Source of the DNA: Bacillus vallismortis
GTDB taxonomy: Bacteria > Bacillota > Bacilli > Bacillales > Bacillaceae
NCBI RefSeq assembly: GCF_040784915.1
Contig: NZ_CP160797.1
Location: 2,346,137 to 2,410,136, forward strand
Direction: 5' to 3'
Length of the DNA stretch: 64,000 nucleotides
The notes under the pieces were generated by a model. It was not told where the DNA came from. It was given only the letters and a program-made list of their open reading frames with translations, and did not search any database. The translations under genes and the position numbers were made by a program. Shown one piece after another: positions 6,343 through 16,813 of the stretch (positions are counted from its first letter, which is position 1; each line of letters starts with the position of its first letter).

Positions 6343-9300
6343 TTACATTTTTATTGTATGGTCTGATCTTTGCCAAGAGATGCACGCTTGGTATGCCTTT
6401 TCAATCTCTTTCGCATGTTCCCCTTCCGCATATCCTTCTACATACGTATCTTTTTGATCCTTTATTTGTTCCATTGCTTTTACAGCCATTTCTTCCTGTA
6501 AGCGACTGAGATGATCTGTGTAATGAGTGATAAGGCTTTCTTCTTCATTTCTCACCCAAGCCTCTGTGATTTTCGTGAGTTTCATCCGTACAGCTTCGAT
6601 GAAGGCCGCTTTTCCTTTCTGTTCAAAAAACTGCTTCGGTGATTTGACTTCTTTTTGTTCCTGCTCGAAGGCGCGTTCATCTAAATCCGGTTCAACCTCC
6701 ATCAGCTGTATACTGTTGGAATGCTGATCACCCGCATAAATGGAAAAATAACCGTCTTTATTTAATGTTTTTTGAAAGCTTTCCAGCCATTCTTCGGCAA
6801 TATGCCGCTCGATGAAACCGCTCATGCGAACATCAAGCGTTTTAATTTCCTGAACATATTCAAACTGATATTCATGTAAGGCGGTTTTCATCGCCTTAGC
6901 GACGGTCTTTTTCCAATCTCCATTCTGAAGCCCGGGATGAAATGCCGATTTTAATAGATCATTGGCAAAAAAGGATAATCGCTGTGTAATGTGATAAAGC
7001 TGCTCTTTGGTGTCTTTTTTTACTTTCTCAATGATGGTTTCCGAGTTCCTCCGTTTCTCGATCTCAGCTGCAGTCCGCTCAAATGACAGCATAAGGCGCT
7101 GTTTCTGCGCTTCCTTTTTTTCCTTGGATTGATGCTGGGACTGGTGAAGCTGGAAAACAGTTTCGCATAATTTGTCTGCTTCCGAACTGAGCTGTGCAGC
7201 TGACGTTTTTTTCACATCAACTTCGATAAACCAGTCTAAATGTTTTCTGACGTTTGGGAACTGGTTATAAAATGATTCCGGTTTTCCGAGCAGTTCCTCC
7301 TTGCTTGATACGGTAAAGAGCTGCGGATCATGAATCCCTTCTTTTACAAGCTCTGCGCTGACATAATCGGTCACTGTTTCAAGCTCTGTTTTATCTTTCG
7401 CAAGGTCTGCTGCATTAATAATGAAAAACATTTTATCCATACTGAGCGATTCTTTTACCAGTCCAAGTTTTCGCAAAAATGAACGGTCTCCTTTCGAGAA
7501 GGAGTGTTGATAATAGGTCATATAAAAAAATGCATCGGCATCTTTAATATATTGGAACGCCAGCTCTGTATGCCGTTTATTCATGCTGCTTGCGCCGGGC
7601 GTATCAACGATTGTAATCCCTTTTTCAGTGAGCGGGCACGTATAATAAACCGTTACCTCTTTCACAGCGCAGGCCGTTGTCTCCTCTGCCACATACGGCT
7701 TTAATTCAGACAGCGGAACCGTTAACTTCTTTTGTTCCTGTATATATGGCTGATACTGTTCGTAGGCAAGCAAGAAGTGATTGATCAATTTGATGTGTTC
7801 TTCCTGCAGACGGCTTTTTTTGGCTGCCTTTTCCCACTTCTCTGTAAAAGAACTGCCTGTTGGCTCTTTTTGTATTCCGGTAAGCTGCAAAATGTCTGAC
7901 GTTATGTCAGCCTCCGTCTTAAAGACCACATCCGCTGTTTTATTGATGTTGCCATTGGTTGGTTTTGTGATTTTGTTAATTGTGGCTGTGGTTGGCGTTG
8001 GTGAGGACGGAAGCACCCTTTCGCCGACAAGCGCATTTGCAAATGATGATTTCCCAGAGCTGAATCCTCCAAAAAGCGCAAGTGTAAATTTCTGTTCCTC
8101 AAGCCTTTTAATCCTTTCCCGAAAGGCTGAGTTTTGCTTTGACAGCATGCTAATTTCGCCTAAAAGGTCAGACAATATGTGAAAGCGTTTGATCTGGTCA
8201 TGAAGCGGCAGTTCTTGCTCCATTATTTCTGGTTTTACATTTCGCTGCCGTGTCTGTTGACTTTGGTTTCGTTTCTGTTCCGGAGCCGCCACTGTTTTTT
8301 TCTTCGTTTTAAACCAGTCGGTGTTTATGTGCATTGGACATGCGGATTCCTCTTCCCAAATGGCCCGCATGCGATTGGCTTTCTCGCGGGCATTATTCTC
8401 TAAACGGGCCTGTTCTTGAAGAATGGCAAGTTTTTCTGATTCATGAATGAGCCGGTCATTGATCGTTTCCAAGTCTTTAGAAACACTCTCTTTCACCATC
8501 GCAGTAAGCGCCTTTATGTTGTCTGCCGCTTCTCTTTTCGCTTCTTTGCGGATGAGCTCTGCCAAATCTTTTGTATATTGCAATACATATTCAGAAGAAA
8601 AAGCTGCACCATGCTTAACCGCGCGTTCTATGATGTCAGCTTCCAGCGGCGTGCAATAGGCCTGTATCAGCTTTTCACTTTCAGCTGTATGAACATGAAA
8701 TGCCTTGGCGAGTTGATGGAACGTGTCTATTATGTGCCAATCCGCTTCGGCCTCTGTTCGTTTTGACACATCAGAGAAAAAAACATTTCTTCTTCTATCT
8801 CTTTCCTGTGCAGTTTTTGCTTTCGAAAAGAAAAAACCGGTTTTAAAGGAAGGCTCTCGTGATTCTAAAAATGCAGCTGCGAGTTCACGCATTTCAAAAG
8901 GCGTCAGGTTGGCGTTCTTTAAAATGCGGTTGACTTCTTCCAGCATCCTGTTTTCTGCCTCGGGCGCTTGCTTTGCCGTCTCATCCAATTGATCACGCAG
9001 CGATTGGACCAGTTCAGCTTGTGTGTTAAGCTGTTCAGTAAAGCTGGGACCATCTGTTTCGTCTTTTAAAAGCATCTCCGTATGTTCGTTCAGCAGATTG
9101 CGGACTTTTTGTTCTGTTAAAGGCTGGAGGTTGCTTTTTGATTGCTGTTCTATTCTTTTTAATTCTTCTCTCAGAGCCCCAATCTGATTGAACGGATGGT
9201 TTGGTTCTGTCACTGACGTAAAATAGAGCGCGTCCTTTGAAATGCCTTCATTGCAAAGCATCTCCTCTACCTGCGCTTTATAATCTTCAAAACGCGTTTC

Positions 9301-9921
9301 CGCCTCATCATGGCGGTCAATTTGATTTACGATAAAATACACATTGGGAATGCTTTCTCTTATCGACCTGAGAAACTTTACATTTTCCTCAGCGTGCACG
9401 TGATTATAGTGAACGACGTAAAACAGCGCATCCGCCTGATGGAGAATAGACGCCGCCGACAGAAAATGCGCATCATCTGTTGAGTCAATCCCAGGGGTAT
9501 CAATATACGCAACCCCGGCATCGATGTCAGTATATCGATCAAAAATTTCAACGCTTTCAATCTGCTCCCCATCTTTGCAATATTGCTGCACCTTGTCTTT
9601 CCGATAAGCCCCCTCCAGCTCAGCACATGCTCCGTCTGTTGTATGAAGCCGCACACGCTTTTCCCCGTTTCTGATCACAACAAGGTTAGCGCTTGTCGGA
9701 ATCGGGCTTGTGGGCAATATATTCTCCATTAACAAGCAGTTCAGCAGTGAGGATTTACCTGCCGAATAGTGCCCGGTAAACGCGATATAAACCTCTTCAT
9801 CAGCCGCTTTGTTCATGACCGCAGCCAGTTTAGCAGCTCTTTGTTCATCTTGATTCTCGATAAATCGCTTATAAAGTTCCCCAGTTTTGTGCAAAAGCTC
9901 TTCTCTGTTATATTCTGTCAT
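6343..9921 (-). CDS. dynA: Dynamin-like protein DynA (YpbR)
   Basis: A 1192-aa head-to-tail fusion of two dynamin-like GTPases. The first G1 motif is GHYSAGKSS (residues 50-58) with a G3 DTPGID near 145. The second is GGFSSGKSS near 620 with DTPGAS near 790. Each GTPase is followed by long helical regions rich in E, K and Q, as expected for the stalk and lipid-interacting tips. B. subtilis DynA tethers and fuses membranes without nucleotide and protects against membrane stress and phage-induced damage. The ribosome site AAGGGG is 9 nt from ATG. A 14-bp palindrome lies about 35 bp upstream. Confidence 0.95.
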   Translation of the reverse strand: MTEYNREELLHKTGELYKRFIENQDEQRAAKLAAVMNKAADEEVYIAFTGHYSAGKSSLLNCLLMENILPTSPIPTSANLVVIRNGEKRVRLHTTDGACAELEGAYRKDKVQQYCKDGEQIESVEIFDRYTDIDAGVAYIDTPGIDSTDDAHFLSAASILHQADALFYVVHYNHVHAEENVKFLRSIRESIPNVYFIVNQIDRHDEAETRFEDYKAQVEEMLCNEGISKDALYFTSVTEPNHPFNQIGALREELKRIEQQSKSNLQPLTEQKVRNLLNEHTEMLLKDETDGPSFTEQLNTQAELVQSLRDQLDETAKQAPEAENRMLEEVNRILKNANLTPFEMRELAAAFLESREPSFKTGFFFSKAKTAQERDRRRNVFFSDVSKRTEAEADWHIIDTFHQLAKAFHVHTAESEKLIQAYCTPLEADIIERAVKHGAAFSSEYVLQYTKDLAELIRKEAKREAADNIKALTAMVKESVSKDLETINDRLIHESEKLAILQEQARLENNAREKANRMRAIWEEESACPMHINTDWFKTKKKTVAAPEQKRNQSQQTRQRNVKPEIMEQELPLHDQIKRFHILSDLLGEISMLSKQNSAFRERIKRLEEQKFTLALFGGFSSGKSSFANALVGERVLPSSPTPTTATINKITKPTNGNINKTADVVFKTEADITSDILQLTGIQKEPTGSSFTEKWEKAAKKSRLQEEHIKLINHFLLAYEQYQPYIQEQKKLTVPLSELKPYVAEETTACAVKEVTVYYTCPLTEKGITIVDTPGASSMNKRHTELAFQYIKDADAFFYMTYYQHSFSKGDRSFLRKLGLVKESLSMDKMFFIINAADLAKDKTELETVTDYVSAELVKEGIHDPQLFTVSSKEELLGKPESFYNQFPNVRKHLDWFIEVDVKKTSAAQLSSEADKLCETVFQLHQSQHQSKEKKEAQKQRLMLSFERTAAEIEKRRNSETIIEKVKKDTKEQLYHITQRLSFFANDLLKSAFHPGLQNGDWKKTVAKAMKTALHEYQFEYVQEIKTLDVRMSGFIERHIAEEWLESFQKTLNKDGYFSIYAGDQHSNSIQLMEVEPDLDERAFEQEQKEVKSPKQFFEQKGKAAFIEAVRMKLTKITEAWVRNEEESLITHYTDHLSRLQEEMAVKAMEQIKDQKDTYVEGYAEGEHAKEIEKAYQACISWQRSDHTIKM

Positions 9922-9955
9922 AATTCTGAACCCCTTTGTGCCATTTCACTTGTGA

Positions 9956-9969
9956 ATCTTTCGAAAGAT
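9956..9969. promoter_or_regulatory. 14-bp perfect palindrome upstream of dynA
   Basis: ATCTTTCGAAAGAT reads the same on both strands. It is 35 bp from the dynA start and could be an operator. No known regulator is matched. Confidence 0.35.
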
Positions 9970-10026
9970 CTGAATACATTCCCTTTCATTTTACACAAAA
10001 ATGAGCCGAATTTCTTTAAGAGAATA

Positions 10027-10053
10027 GAAAAAAGCCGCCATTACGGCAGCTTC
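10027..10053 (-). terminator. fbpC terminator
   Basis: On the minus strand AAGCTGCCG and TGGCGGCTT form a 9-bp stem with two G-T pairs, followed by TTTTTT. Confidence 0.75.
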
Positions 10054-10093
10054 TATAAAAGAAAATCTGCAACTTTGACAAGTTCCAGATTCA

Positions 10094-10183
10094 TTAAACA
10101 GATCTATTAGAGATTCCTTTTAATACAAAACCAATTAATACACTATATGTACAAACCGCCCCAAGCAAAAACAGCATTGTCAT
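10094..10183 (-). CDS. fbpC: Fur-regulated small protein FbpC
   Basis: A 29-aa peptide, MTMLFLLGAVCTYSVLIGFV then LKGISNRSV: one membrane span with a basic tail and no acidic residue. Length, position between ypbQ and dynA, and control region match FbpC, one of three Fur-regulated small proteins (FbpA-C) that help the FsrA sRNA in the iron-sparing response. The start is chosen at the second ATG because GGTGA sits 5 nt before it. The promoter is flanked by two Fur boxes, and a strong terminator follows. The name rests on memory of the B. subtilis locus. Confidence 0.8.
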   Translation of the reverse strand: MTMLFLLGAVCTYSVLIGFVLKGISNRSV

Positions 10184-10201
10184 TTGCTTCACCATCCTGA
10201 T

Positions 10202-10250
10202 TGAGAATCTTTTTCAAATTCATTCTAACACGGGTGAGAATGATTTTCAA
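10202..10250 (-). promoter_or_regulatory. fbpC promoter with two Fur boxes
   Basis: On the minus strand TTGAAA (10245-10250) and TAGAAT (10222-10227) are spaced 17 bp. TGAGAATGATTTTCA (10235-10249) matches the Fur 7-1-7 consensus TGATAATNATTATCA at all but two defined positions and overlaps the -35. A second, weaker box TGAGAATCTTTTTCA (10202-10216) covers the start-site region. Confidence 0.8.
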
Positions 10251-10253
10251 TCT

Positions 10254-10760
10254 CTATTTTATACTGAATTCCTCTAATGCTTTGTCTTCTGCACGAATTC
10301 TGACGGTTAACAACACGGCATTAACAATGGAAAACAGACACATGGTGACGTACGCTTGATACAGCAGCGGAATCAATAAAATTTCTAGTATAACAACGGT
10401 ATAGTTGGGATGCTTCATCCATTTGTAAGGGCCTTTTTTTACAAGCTCAGCACCTGGAACGACAAGGATTTTCGTATTCCAATATGCTCCTAAGGAACAA
10501 AGGGCCCAATACCGTACTGCCTGCACGCTTAAAATAGCCGCAGCGATACCGATCCACCAGCTTGACGGCTGTTTGTTCATCAGCAGCACTTCTGCAGTTA
10601 AAGACAGGAAAAAAAGGATATGCATGATGATGATATACGGATAGTGGCTCTCACCGAATTCGATCGCCCCTTGTTTCTTTACCTTTTGTTCATTTTGTCT
10701 GGCTACAGCCATTTCAGCTGCTCTTTGAGTAATGAGAATAGCGATCAACAACCAAAACAT
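10254..10760 (-). CDS. ypbQ: YpbQ (BpsB), isoprenylcysteine carboxyl methyltransferase-family enzyme
   Basis: A 168-aa membrane protein with about four to five hydrophobic segments and the ICMT-family C-terminal pattern GPYKWMKHPNYTVVILE, where His and Asn help bind S-adenosylmethionine. In B. subtilis the protein methylates the alkylpyrone and alkylresorcinol products made by the neighbouring type III polyketide synthase, hence the alternative name BpsB. It begins 3 nt after bcsA, so the pair forms an operon. The fbpC promoter begins just past its stop. Confidence 0.9.
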   Translation of the reverse strand: MFWLLIAILITQRAAEMAVARQNEQKVKKQGAIEFGESHYPYIIIMHILFFLSLTAEVLLMNKQPSSWWIGIAAAILSVQAVRYWALCSLGAYWNTKILVVPGAELVKKGPYKWMKHPNYTVVILEILLIPLLYQAYVTMCLFSIVNAVLLTVRIRAEDKALEEFSIK

Positions 10761-10763
10761 GAG

Positions 10764-11861
10764 TCAAGCCCCCTTTTCCCAGCTGAATAACAGCAGCTCT
10801 GATGAAAATCCCGGCCCTAATGCGCCAATCAGTCCCCGTTCTGCTTCGTTTTTATGCCCGTTCAACAGATGCTCTTTAATCACATACAATATTGTGGCTG
10901 AAGACATATTTCCGTGCTTTTGCAATACGCTTTGCGCAGATAAAAGCTTTTCTGCTGACAGTTCAAGACTTTCGATGTATGCATCAATCACCTTTTTTCC
11001 GCCAGGATGTGCTAAAAAAACACTGATATCACTGAATAAAAGCTGATGTTTGTCCAAAAAAATTTGCACATTTGTTTTGAGCCACTTTTCCACCAAAGTC
11101 GGAATATCTCTTGAGAAAATGACTTTGAAACCTCGATCAGTAAAGTCCCAGCCCATGACATCTTCTGATTGTTTCATCAAAACGGATTGGGAATCCGTTA
11201 TCCTCGGCACCAGTTTTAGTTTCGACATCGTGCGGTCCGCCTTCTCTCCGCATAATAATGCTGACGCAATGCCGTCCCCAAAAAGTGAGGTGCCGATCAG
11301 ATTGCTTTTCGTTTTATCTTCCGGCTGGAATGTCAGGCTGCACAGCTCAGCAGCAATGACAAGCACAAAAGCCTCAGGATACGCTTTGCAGTATTCGGCT
11401 GCGCGCGCTAGTCCGCTGGCTCCTCCTGCACAGCCGAGACCCCAGAGCGGAATTCGCTTCGTATATGGAGAAAACGGAAGTTCATTCATGAGCCGCGCCT
11501 CGATGCTCGGTGTGGAAAGACCCGTGCTGGAGACGAAAAAAACAGCATCCACCTTCTCATAAGGAATGGCGCCTTGAATAAATGCAGGATGGGAGAGGCA
11601 CTCTCTCACCGCTTCTCTGCTGTGCTTAAGTGTTTCTTCTATGTATATTTGATTTTTTTCTTCGAAGCTGTGGCCTTCTTTATACCATTCAATCGTCTTG
11701 ACAAATTGTCTCGATTGAATTTGCCCGTTTTTAAAGGAGGTTAACAGCCGGTCAATATCTTTAAAGGAATGCTGAAACATGTAGCGGGCGAACTCAGCCG
11801 CTTTCTCTTGGTTTACATCGTACGCAGGAAGACTTGTTCCGACGGATAAAATAAACGCCAT
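10764..11861 (-). CDS. bcsA: Type III polyketide synthase BcsA (BpsA)
   Basis: A 365-aa chalcone/stilbene-synthase-fold enzyme. The catalytic triad context is visible: Cys144 in GLGCAGGASG, a His in FLAHPGGKKVID near 285, and Asn in HGNMSSATI near 318. It extends long-chain acyl-CoA with malonyl-CoA to triketide pyrones. ATG 11861 has AGAGGTGATC upstream; readings starting earlier lack one and exceed the family length. Together with YpbQ it makes O-methylated alkylpyrones. The family is often called chalcone synthase, but flavonoids are not its products. Confidence 0.95.
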   Translation of the reverse strand: MAFILSVGTSLPAYDVNQEKAAEFARYMFQHSFKDIDRLLTSFKNGQIQSRQFVKTIEWYKEGHSFEEKNQIYIEETLKHSREAVRECLSHPAFIQGAIPYEKVDAVFFVSSTGLSTPSIEARLMNELPFSPYTKRIPLWGLGCAGGASGLARAAEYCKAYPEAFVLVIAAELCSLTFQPEDKTKSNLIGTSLFGDGIASALLCGEKADRTMSKLKLVPRITDSQSVLMKQSEDVMGWDFTDRGFKVIFSRDIPTLVEKWLKTNVQIFLDKHQLLFSDISVFLAHPGGKKVIDAYIESLELSAEKLLSAQSVLQKHGNMSSATILYVIKEHLLNGHKNEAERGLIGALGPGFSSELLLFSWEKGA

Positions 11862-11910
11862 GTGATCACCTCTTTGCATACATTGTGCCGCAACGATCTT
11901 TTTTATATGC

Positions 11911-11933
11911 AAAAAACTCCGCCGCGGCGGAGT

Positions 11934-11935
<2 letters not shown>
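11911..11935 (-). terminator. pbuX terminator
   Basis: AACTCCGCCGCGGCGGAGTT is a perfect 20-nt palindrome; on the minus strand it is followed by TTTTT. It closes the xpt-pbuX operon. Confidence 0.9.
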
Positions 11936-13837
<1,902 letters not shown>

Positions 13838-13854
13838 TTACCTCCGTTATGAGA

Positions 13855-13897
13855 ATAAAAAAAGCATTGCCCGCTCAAAAAAAGAGCAAGCAATGCT
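13855..13897 (-). terminator. Riboswitch-controlled terminator of xpt-pbuX
   Basis: On the minus strand AGCATTGCTTGCTC pairs with GAGCGGGCAATGCT around a T-rich loop, followed by seven T. It ends about 25 nt before xpt and is the expression platform of the aptamer upstream. Confidence 0.93.
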
Positions 13898-13935
13898 GAT
13901 ATAACAAAAAACCGTACACATGCGGTCTCATTGCT

Positions 13936-14004
13936 CACTCATAGTCGGACATTTATGGTGCCCGGTAGAAACTTGCGTGCCATATCCACGCGATTATATG
14001 AGTG
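13936..14004 (-). promoter_or_regulatory. Guanine riboswitch aptamer
   Basis: The minus strand reads CACTCATATAATCGCGTGGA and continues through the P2 and P3 arms to CGACTATGAGTG. This is nearly identical to the classic B. subtilis xpt aptamer. P1 (CACTCAT / ATGAGTG) is perfect. The specificity base in the J3/1 segment is C (GACTATG), so guanine or hypoxanthine rather than adenine is expected. Ligand binding stabilises P1 and allows the downstream terminator to form. Confidence 0.97.
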
Positions 14005-14024
14005 TTCCTATGATATTGTCATAA

Positions 14025-14081
14025 ATTATATCAAGATTCTAATCTCTTGCATAGACAAAAAAGCGAAATTCCCGAACTTTA
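14025..14081 (-). promoter_or_regulatory. xpt promoter and PurR PurBox
   Basis: TATAAT on the minus strand (14025-14030) is placed to start transcription about 14 nt before the aptamer. AATTCCCGAACTTTA (14067-14081, plus strand) matches the PurBox core CCGAAC with A/T flanks. This agrees with known PurR repression of xpt. Confidence 0.7.
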
Positions 14082-14127
14082 TTTTTATTTTCTATTTAAT
14101 CATTCGTCTTTTAAGTTTTTTGATCGT

Positions 14128-14160
14128 AAAAAGCCTGACGGCCACGCCGCCAGGCTTTTA
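14128..14160. terminator. ypwA terminator
   Basis: AAAAGCCTG and CAGGCTTTT arms enclose an inner GGC/GCC stem. A T run follows on the minus strand just after the ypwA stop, and a shorter one on the plus strand. Confidence 0.85.
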
Positions 14161-14161
14161 A

Positions 14162-15667
14162 TTACGACAGATAGAGATTTGAATATTTGTTTGACAAATA
14201 GTCAATCAAATAGCGTACATTCAATTCTTCCCCAGTTGCATCTTTAATAATCTCTAACGGCTTTTTCCGTTTTCCGTGAATGTGCACCTTTTCCGTCAGC
14301 CATTGTTTAATCGGATGGAATTCCCCTCTTTCCAAAAGGGTGTCAAATTCAGGAAGATCCTCAAGCATTTTTTGTTTCAGCTGGGCCGCATACATGTAGC
14401 CGAGCGCATAGGATGGGAAGTAGCCAAAATCTCCTCCTGCCCAATGGACATCCTGTAAAATCCCCTCTGCGTCCGTCTGCGGTGTAATCCCTAAATAATC
14501 TTGGTATTTTTGATTCCAAAGCGATGGCAGTTCTTCCACAGACACTTCATTGCTGAAAATCGCTTTTTCAATTTCATAACGGATGATAATATGAAGAGGA
14601 TACGTCAATTCATCCGCTTCAACCCTGATGAATGAAGGCTTTGATTCGTTGATTGCCCGGACAAAATCATCCAGAGAAATGTCCTTGAACTGTTCAGGTG
14701 ATGCTTCTTGAATCTTCTTGTAGTACGGTGTCCAAAAATGCTTGTTTCGGCCAATAAAATTCTCGTAAAATAATGATTGAGATTCATGGATTCCCATTGA
14801 TGCGCCATCTGACAAGTTCGTGCCGCTCAGTGCTTCGTCAATATTTTGCTCGTATATGGCGTGACCGCACTCATGAATGGTGCCAAAGATCGCCGTACGG
14901 AAATCTTTTTCATCATATCTCGTCGTGACCCGGACATCTCCGCGGTTCATCGTGGTCGCAAACGGATGAACCGTTTCATCAAGCCGTCCCCCATCAAAAT
15001 CGTAGCCAAGCTCCTGCAAAAAATACAAGCTGAGCTCTTTTTGCTTTTCTTTAGGGAACGCTTTTGTAATAAAGCTTGTATCCGGTTTATTTCCGGAAGC
15101 TGTCACTTGTTTAACAAGCGGAATGATCGCTTCTTTGAGCTCAGCAAACAGCTGATCAAGCACCTTTACCGTGACACCCGGCTCAAACAAATCAAGCAAT
15201 GCATCATAAGGATGCTCTTGATAACCCCAATATGTAATAAAATGTTTATTGAATTCAATCAGCTGTTCTAAATAAGGGGAAAATAAGCTGAAATCAGATT
15301 TTCCTTTCGCTTCTTCCCACGCGGTTTCTGCCTTTGAACACAGAATGACGTATTCCTTGTATTCAGCCTCAGGGATTTTTTTATTCTCTTCATACTCTTT
15401 GTTCGCCAGCTCCACTGCCTTTTTCGTATCTTCAGACAAGTCATCAAATCGTTCATACAGGGCATCGATAAGCGCCTTCATCCGATCTGATGTCTGGATA
15501 TTAAATATATCTGTTGAAAGCTGGCCGATACTTTCGGCACGGTCTTCTGAACCGTTTTTGGGCGCACCTGTTCTGGAGTCCCAGTGCATTAACGCAACTG
15601 CTTCGCTGTAGTGTGAGATTCTTTTTAGAAGATCAAAAAATTCCTTTTCATATGTATGTATCTCCAT
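14162..15667 (-). CDS. ypwA: Metallocarboxypeptidase YpwA (family M32)
   Basis: A 501-aa cytosolic zinc carboxypeptidase. The HEXXH zinc motif is visible as TIHECGHAIYEQ near residue 265, with the third-ligand helix GIHESQS about 30 residues later and the family motif DVHWAGGDFGYFPSYALGY near the C-terminus. M32 enzymes trim C-terminal residues from peptides as dimers with a long substrate groove. ATG 15667 is 8 nt from GGGAGG; an ATG two codons earlier is too close. It is transcribed alone, with a perfect inverted repeat between the likely promoter and the ribosome site. Confidence 0.93.
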   Translation of the reverse strand: MEIHTYEKEFFDLLKRISHYSEAVALMHWDSRTGAPKNGSEDRAESIGQLSTDIFNIQTSDRMKALIDALYERFDDLSEDTKKAVELANKEYEENKKIPEAEYKEYVILCSKAETAWEEAKGKSDFSLFSPYLEQLIEFNKHFITYWGYQEHPYDALLDLFEPGVTVKVLDQLFAELKEAIIPLVKQVTASGNKPDTSFITKAFPKEKQKELSLYFLQELGYDFDGGRLDETVHPFATTMNRGDVRVTTRYDEKDFRTAIFGTIHECGHAIYEQNIDEALSGTNLSDGASMGIHESQSLFYENFIGRNKHFWTPYYKKIQEASPEQFKDISLDDFVRAINESKPSFIRVEADELTYPLHIIIRYEIEKAIFSNEVSVEELPSLWNQKYQDYLGITPQTDAEGILQDVHWAGGDFGYFPSYALGYMYAAQLKQKMLEDLPEFDTLLERGEFHPIKQWLTEKVHIHGKRKKPLEIIKDATGEELNVRYLIDYLSNKYSNLYLS

Positions 15668-15692
15668 ATCCATTCCCTCCCTATTCTAGCCG

Positions 15693-15713
15693 TTCCATTA
15701 CAGGCTAATGGAA
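15693..15713. promoter_or_regulatory. 8+5+8 inverted repeat upstream of ypwA
   Basis: TTCCATTA and TAATGGAA are perfect inverted arms around CAGGC. There is no T run on the ypwA-sense strand, so an operator is more likely than a terminator. TTGACT lies upstream at about 15725. Confidence 0.45.
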
Positions 15714-15740
15714 GGGTGTATGAAAGTCAAATTGTTTGGA

Positions 15741-15775
15741 TAAGAGGCTGCCGGTATTCTTGGCGGCAGCCTTCT
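15741..15775 (-). terminator. Probable terminator of kdgRKAT
   Basis: GGCTGCCG (15746-15753) pairs with CGGCAGCC (15764-15771), just after the kdgT stop. The following tract on the minus strand is only TCTTAT, so strength is uncertain. Confidence 0.6.
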
Positions 15776-15779
15776 TTAT

Positions 15780-16772
15780 TCAGTTGATCGTCATTTGATT
15801 TTTTGGAGGCGGTGTTTTCCGCTTTTTTTTATTGATTTTTTTATCCACCCACACTGTTGCCAGCGGGGTTAGCAGCGAGGTGACAATCACGCTTGTCGCT
15901 ATGATTGCAGTTGCTGATTCGGCAACTGGCGCAAACGAAGAGTTGGCTTCCGCTAATGCGTACGGCACGGCCACTGCCGCACCCGCCGTAGAAGAAGCGG
16001 CCACGCCCGCGACACCGTCTCCCCGCGCGACAAAACGATCAAGCAAAAACAAGGAGCTGCCCGATAAAATGACGACCGAAACACCGATAAATATCCCAAG
16101 CAGTCCTGATTGAATCAGCATTCCAAAATTCAAGGTATTGCCGAGCGAAAAAGCAAAAAACGGGATAATTGCCGGCACAACCTTGCTGAATAAGTCTCTG
16201 AGATCATGATCAAGATTTCCAAGTATACAGCCGAGTAAAAACGGGATGACCGTCGCTGCCAGCGTTTCCCACGGGAATGCCGCAAGCCCCGTTACACCAA
16301 ACGTCACCATGGTCATAAAAGGCCCTGATTCTGTACTGATAAACGCGAAAGCCCCCGCATCCTCTTTTCTTCCCAAATGGTTCATGAGCGCCAAATACAG
16401 GCCGCCGTTCGTTTCATTCATCACCGCAACAATTGCTAAAACAGAAAGACCTGCAAAAAAACCGGATTGTATGCCATTATCAGGAATAAATTGGGCCGCG
16501 ATCACGCCGAGAAGCGCCGCAAATCCGATCTTCCCCAATAATAATGTGATTCCTTTCCTTGCGATATAGCCTGAAGAACGAAAATCAATCGTCACCCCTA
16601 CACAAAAGATAAAAACACCCAGTATCGGCAGCGTTCCGGTAATCAAAGCACCCGTAAACCCTCCAAAGAACTCCGCTGTTCCAGGCGCAAACGTATTGAG
16701 CGCCGCTCCCAGAAACAGCGGAATAATCATCATGCCTCCAGGTACCCGTTCAATTGTCGCTTTGATTTTCAT
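15780..16772 (-). CDS. kdgT: 2-keto-3-deoxygluconate permease
   Basis: A 330-aa membrane protein with about ten hydrophobic segments, member of the KdgT family that imports 2-keto-3-deoxygluconate by proton symport. The motifs VMNETNGGLYLALM and GVAASSTAGAAVAVPYALAEAN are characteristic. ATG 16772 follows GGGAGA; the open frame upstream is arginine-rich and non-homologous. It is the last gene of kdgRKAT and feeds substrate to kdgK and kdgA. The C-terminus is basic and short. Confidence 0.94.
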   Translation of the reverse strand: MKIKATIERVPGGMMIIPLFLGAALNTFAPGTAEFFGGFTGALITGTLPILGVFIFCVGVTIDFRSSGYIARKGITLLLGKIGFAALLGVIAAQFIPDNGIQSGFFAGLSVLAIVAVMNETNGGLYLALMNHLGRKEDAGAFAFISTESGPFMTMVTFGVTGLAAFPWETLAATVIPFLLGCILGNLDHDLRDLFSKVVPAIIPFFAFSLGNTLNFGMLIQSGLLGIFIGVSVVILSGSSLFLLDRFVARGDGVAGVAASSTAGAAVAVPYALAEANSSFAPVAESATAIIATSVIVTSLLTPLATVWVDKKINKKKRKTPPPKNQMTIN

Positions 16773-16813
16773 ATGTGGATTCTCCCATCTCCGGTTATGA
16801 AAAAACAATACCC

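Noticed and set aside
7781..8182. 133-codon plus-strand frame
   Set aside because: Antisense to the second GTPase region of dynA.
11050..11562. 170-codon plus-strand frame
   Set aside because: Antisense to bcsA, whose catalytic residues are in the other strand.
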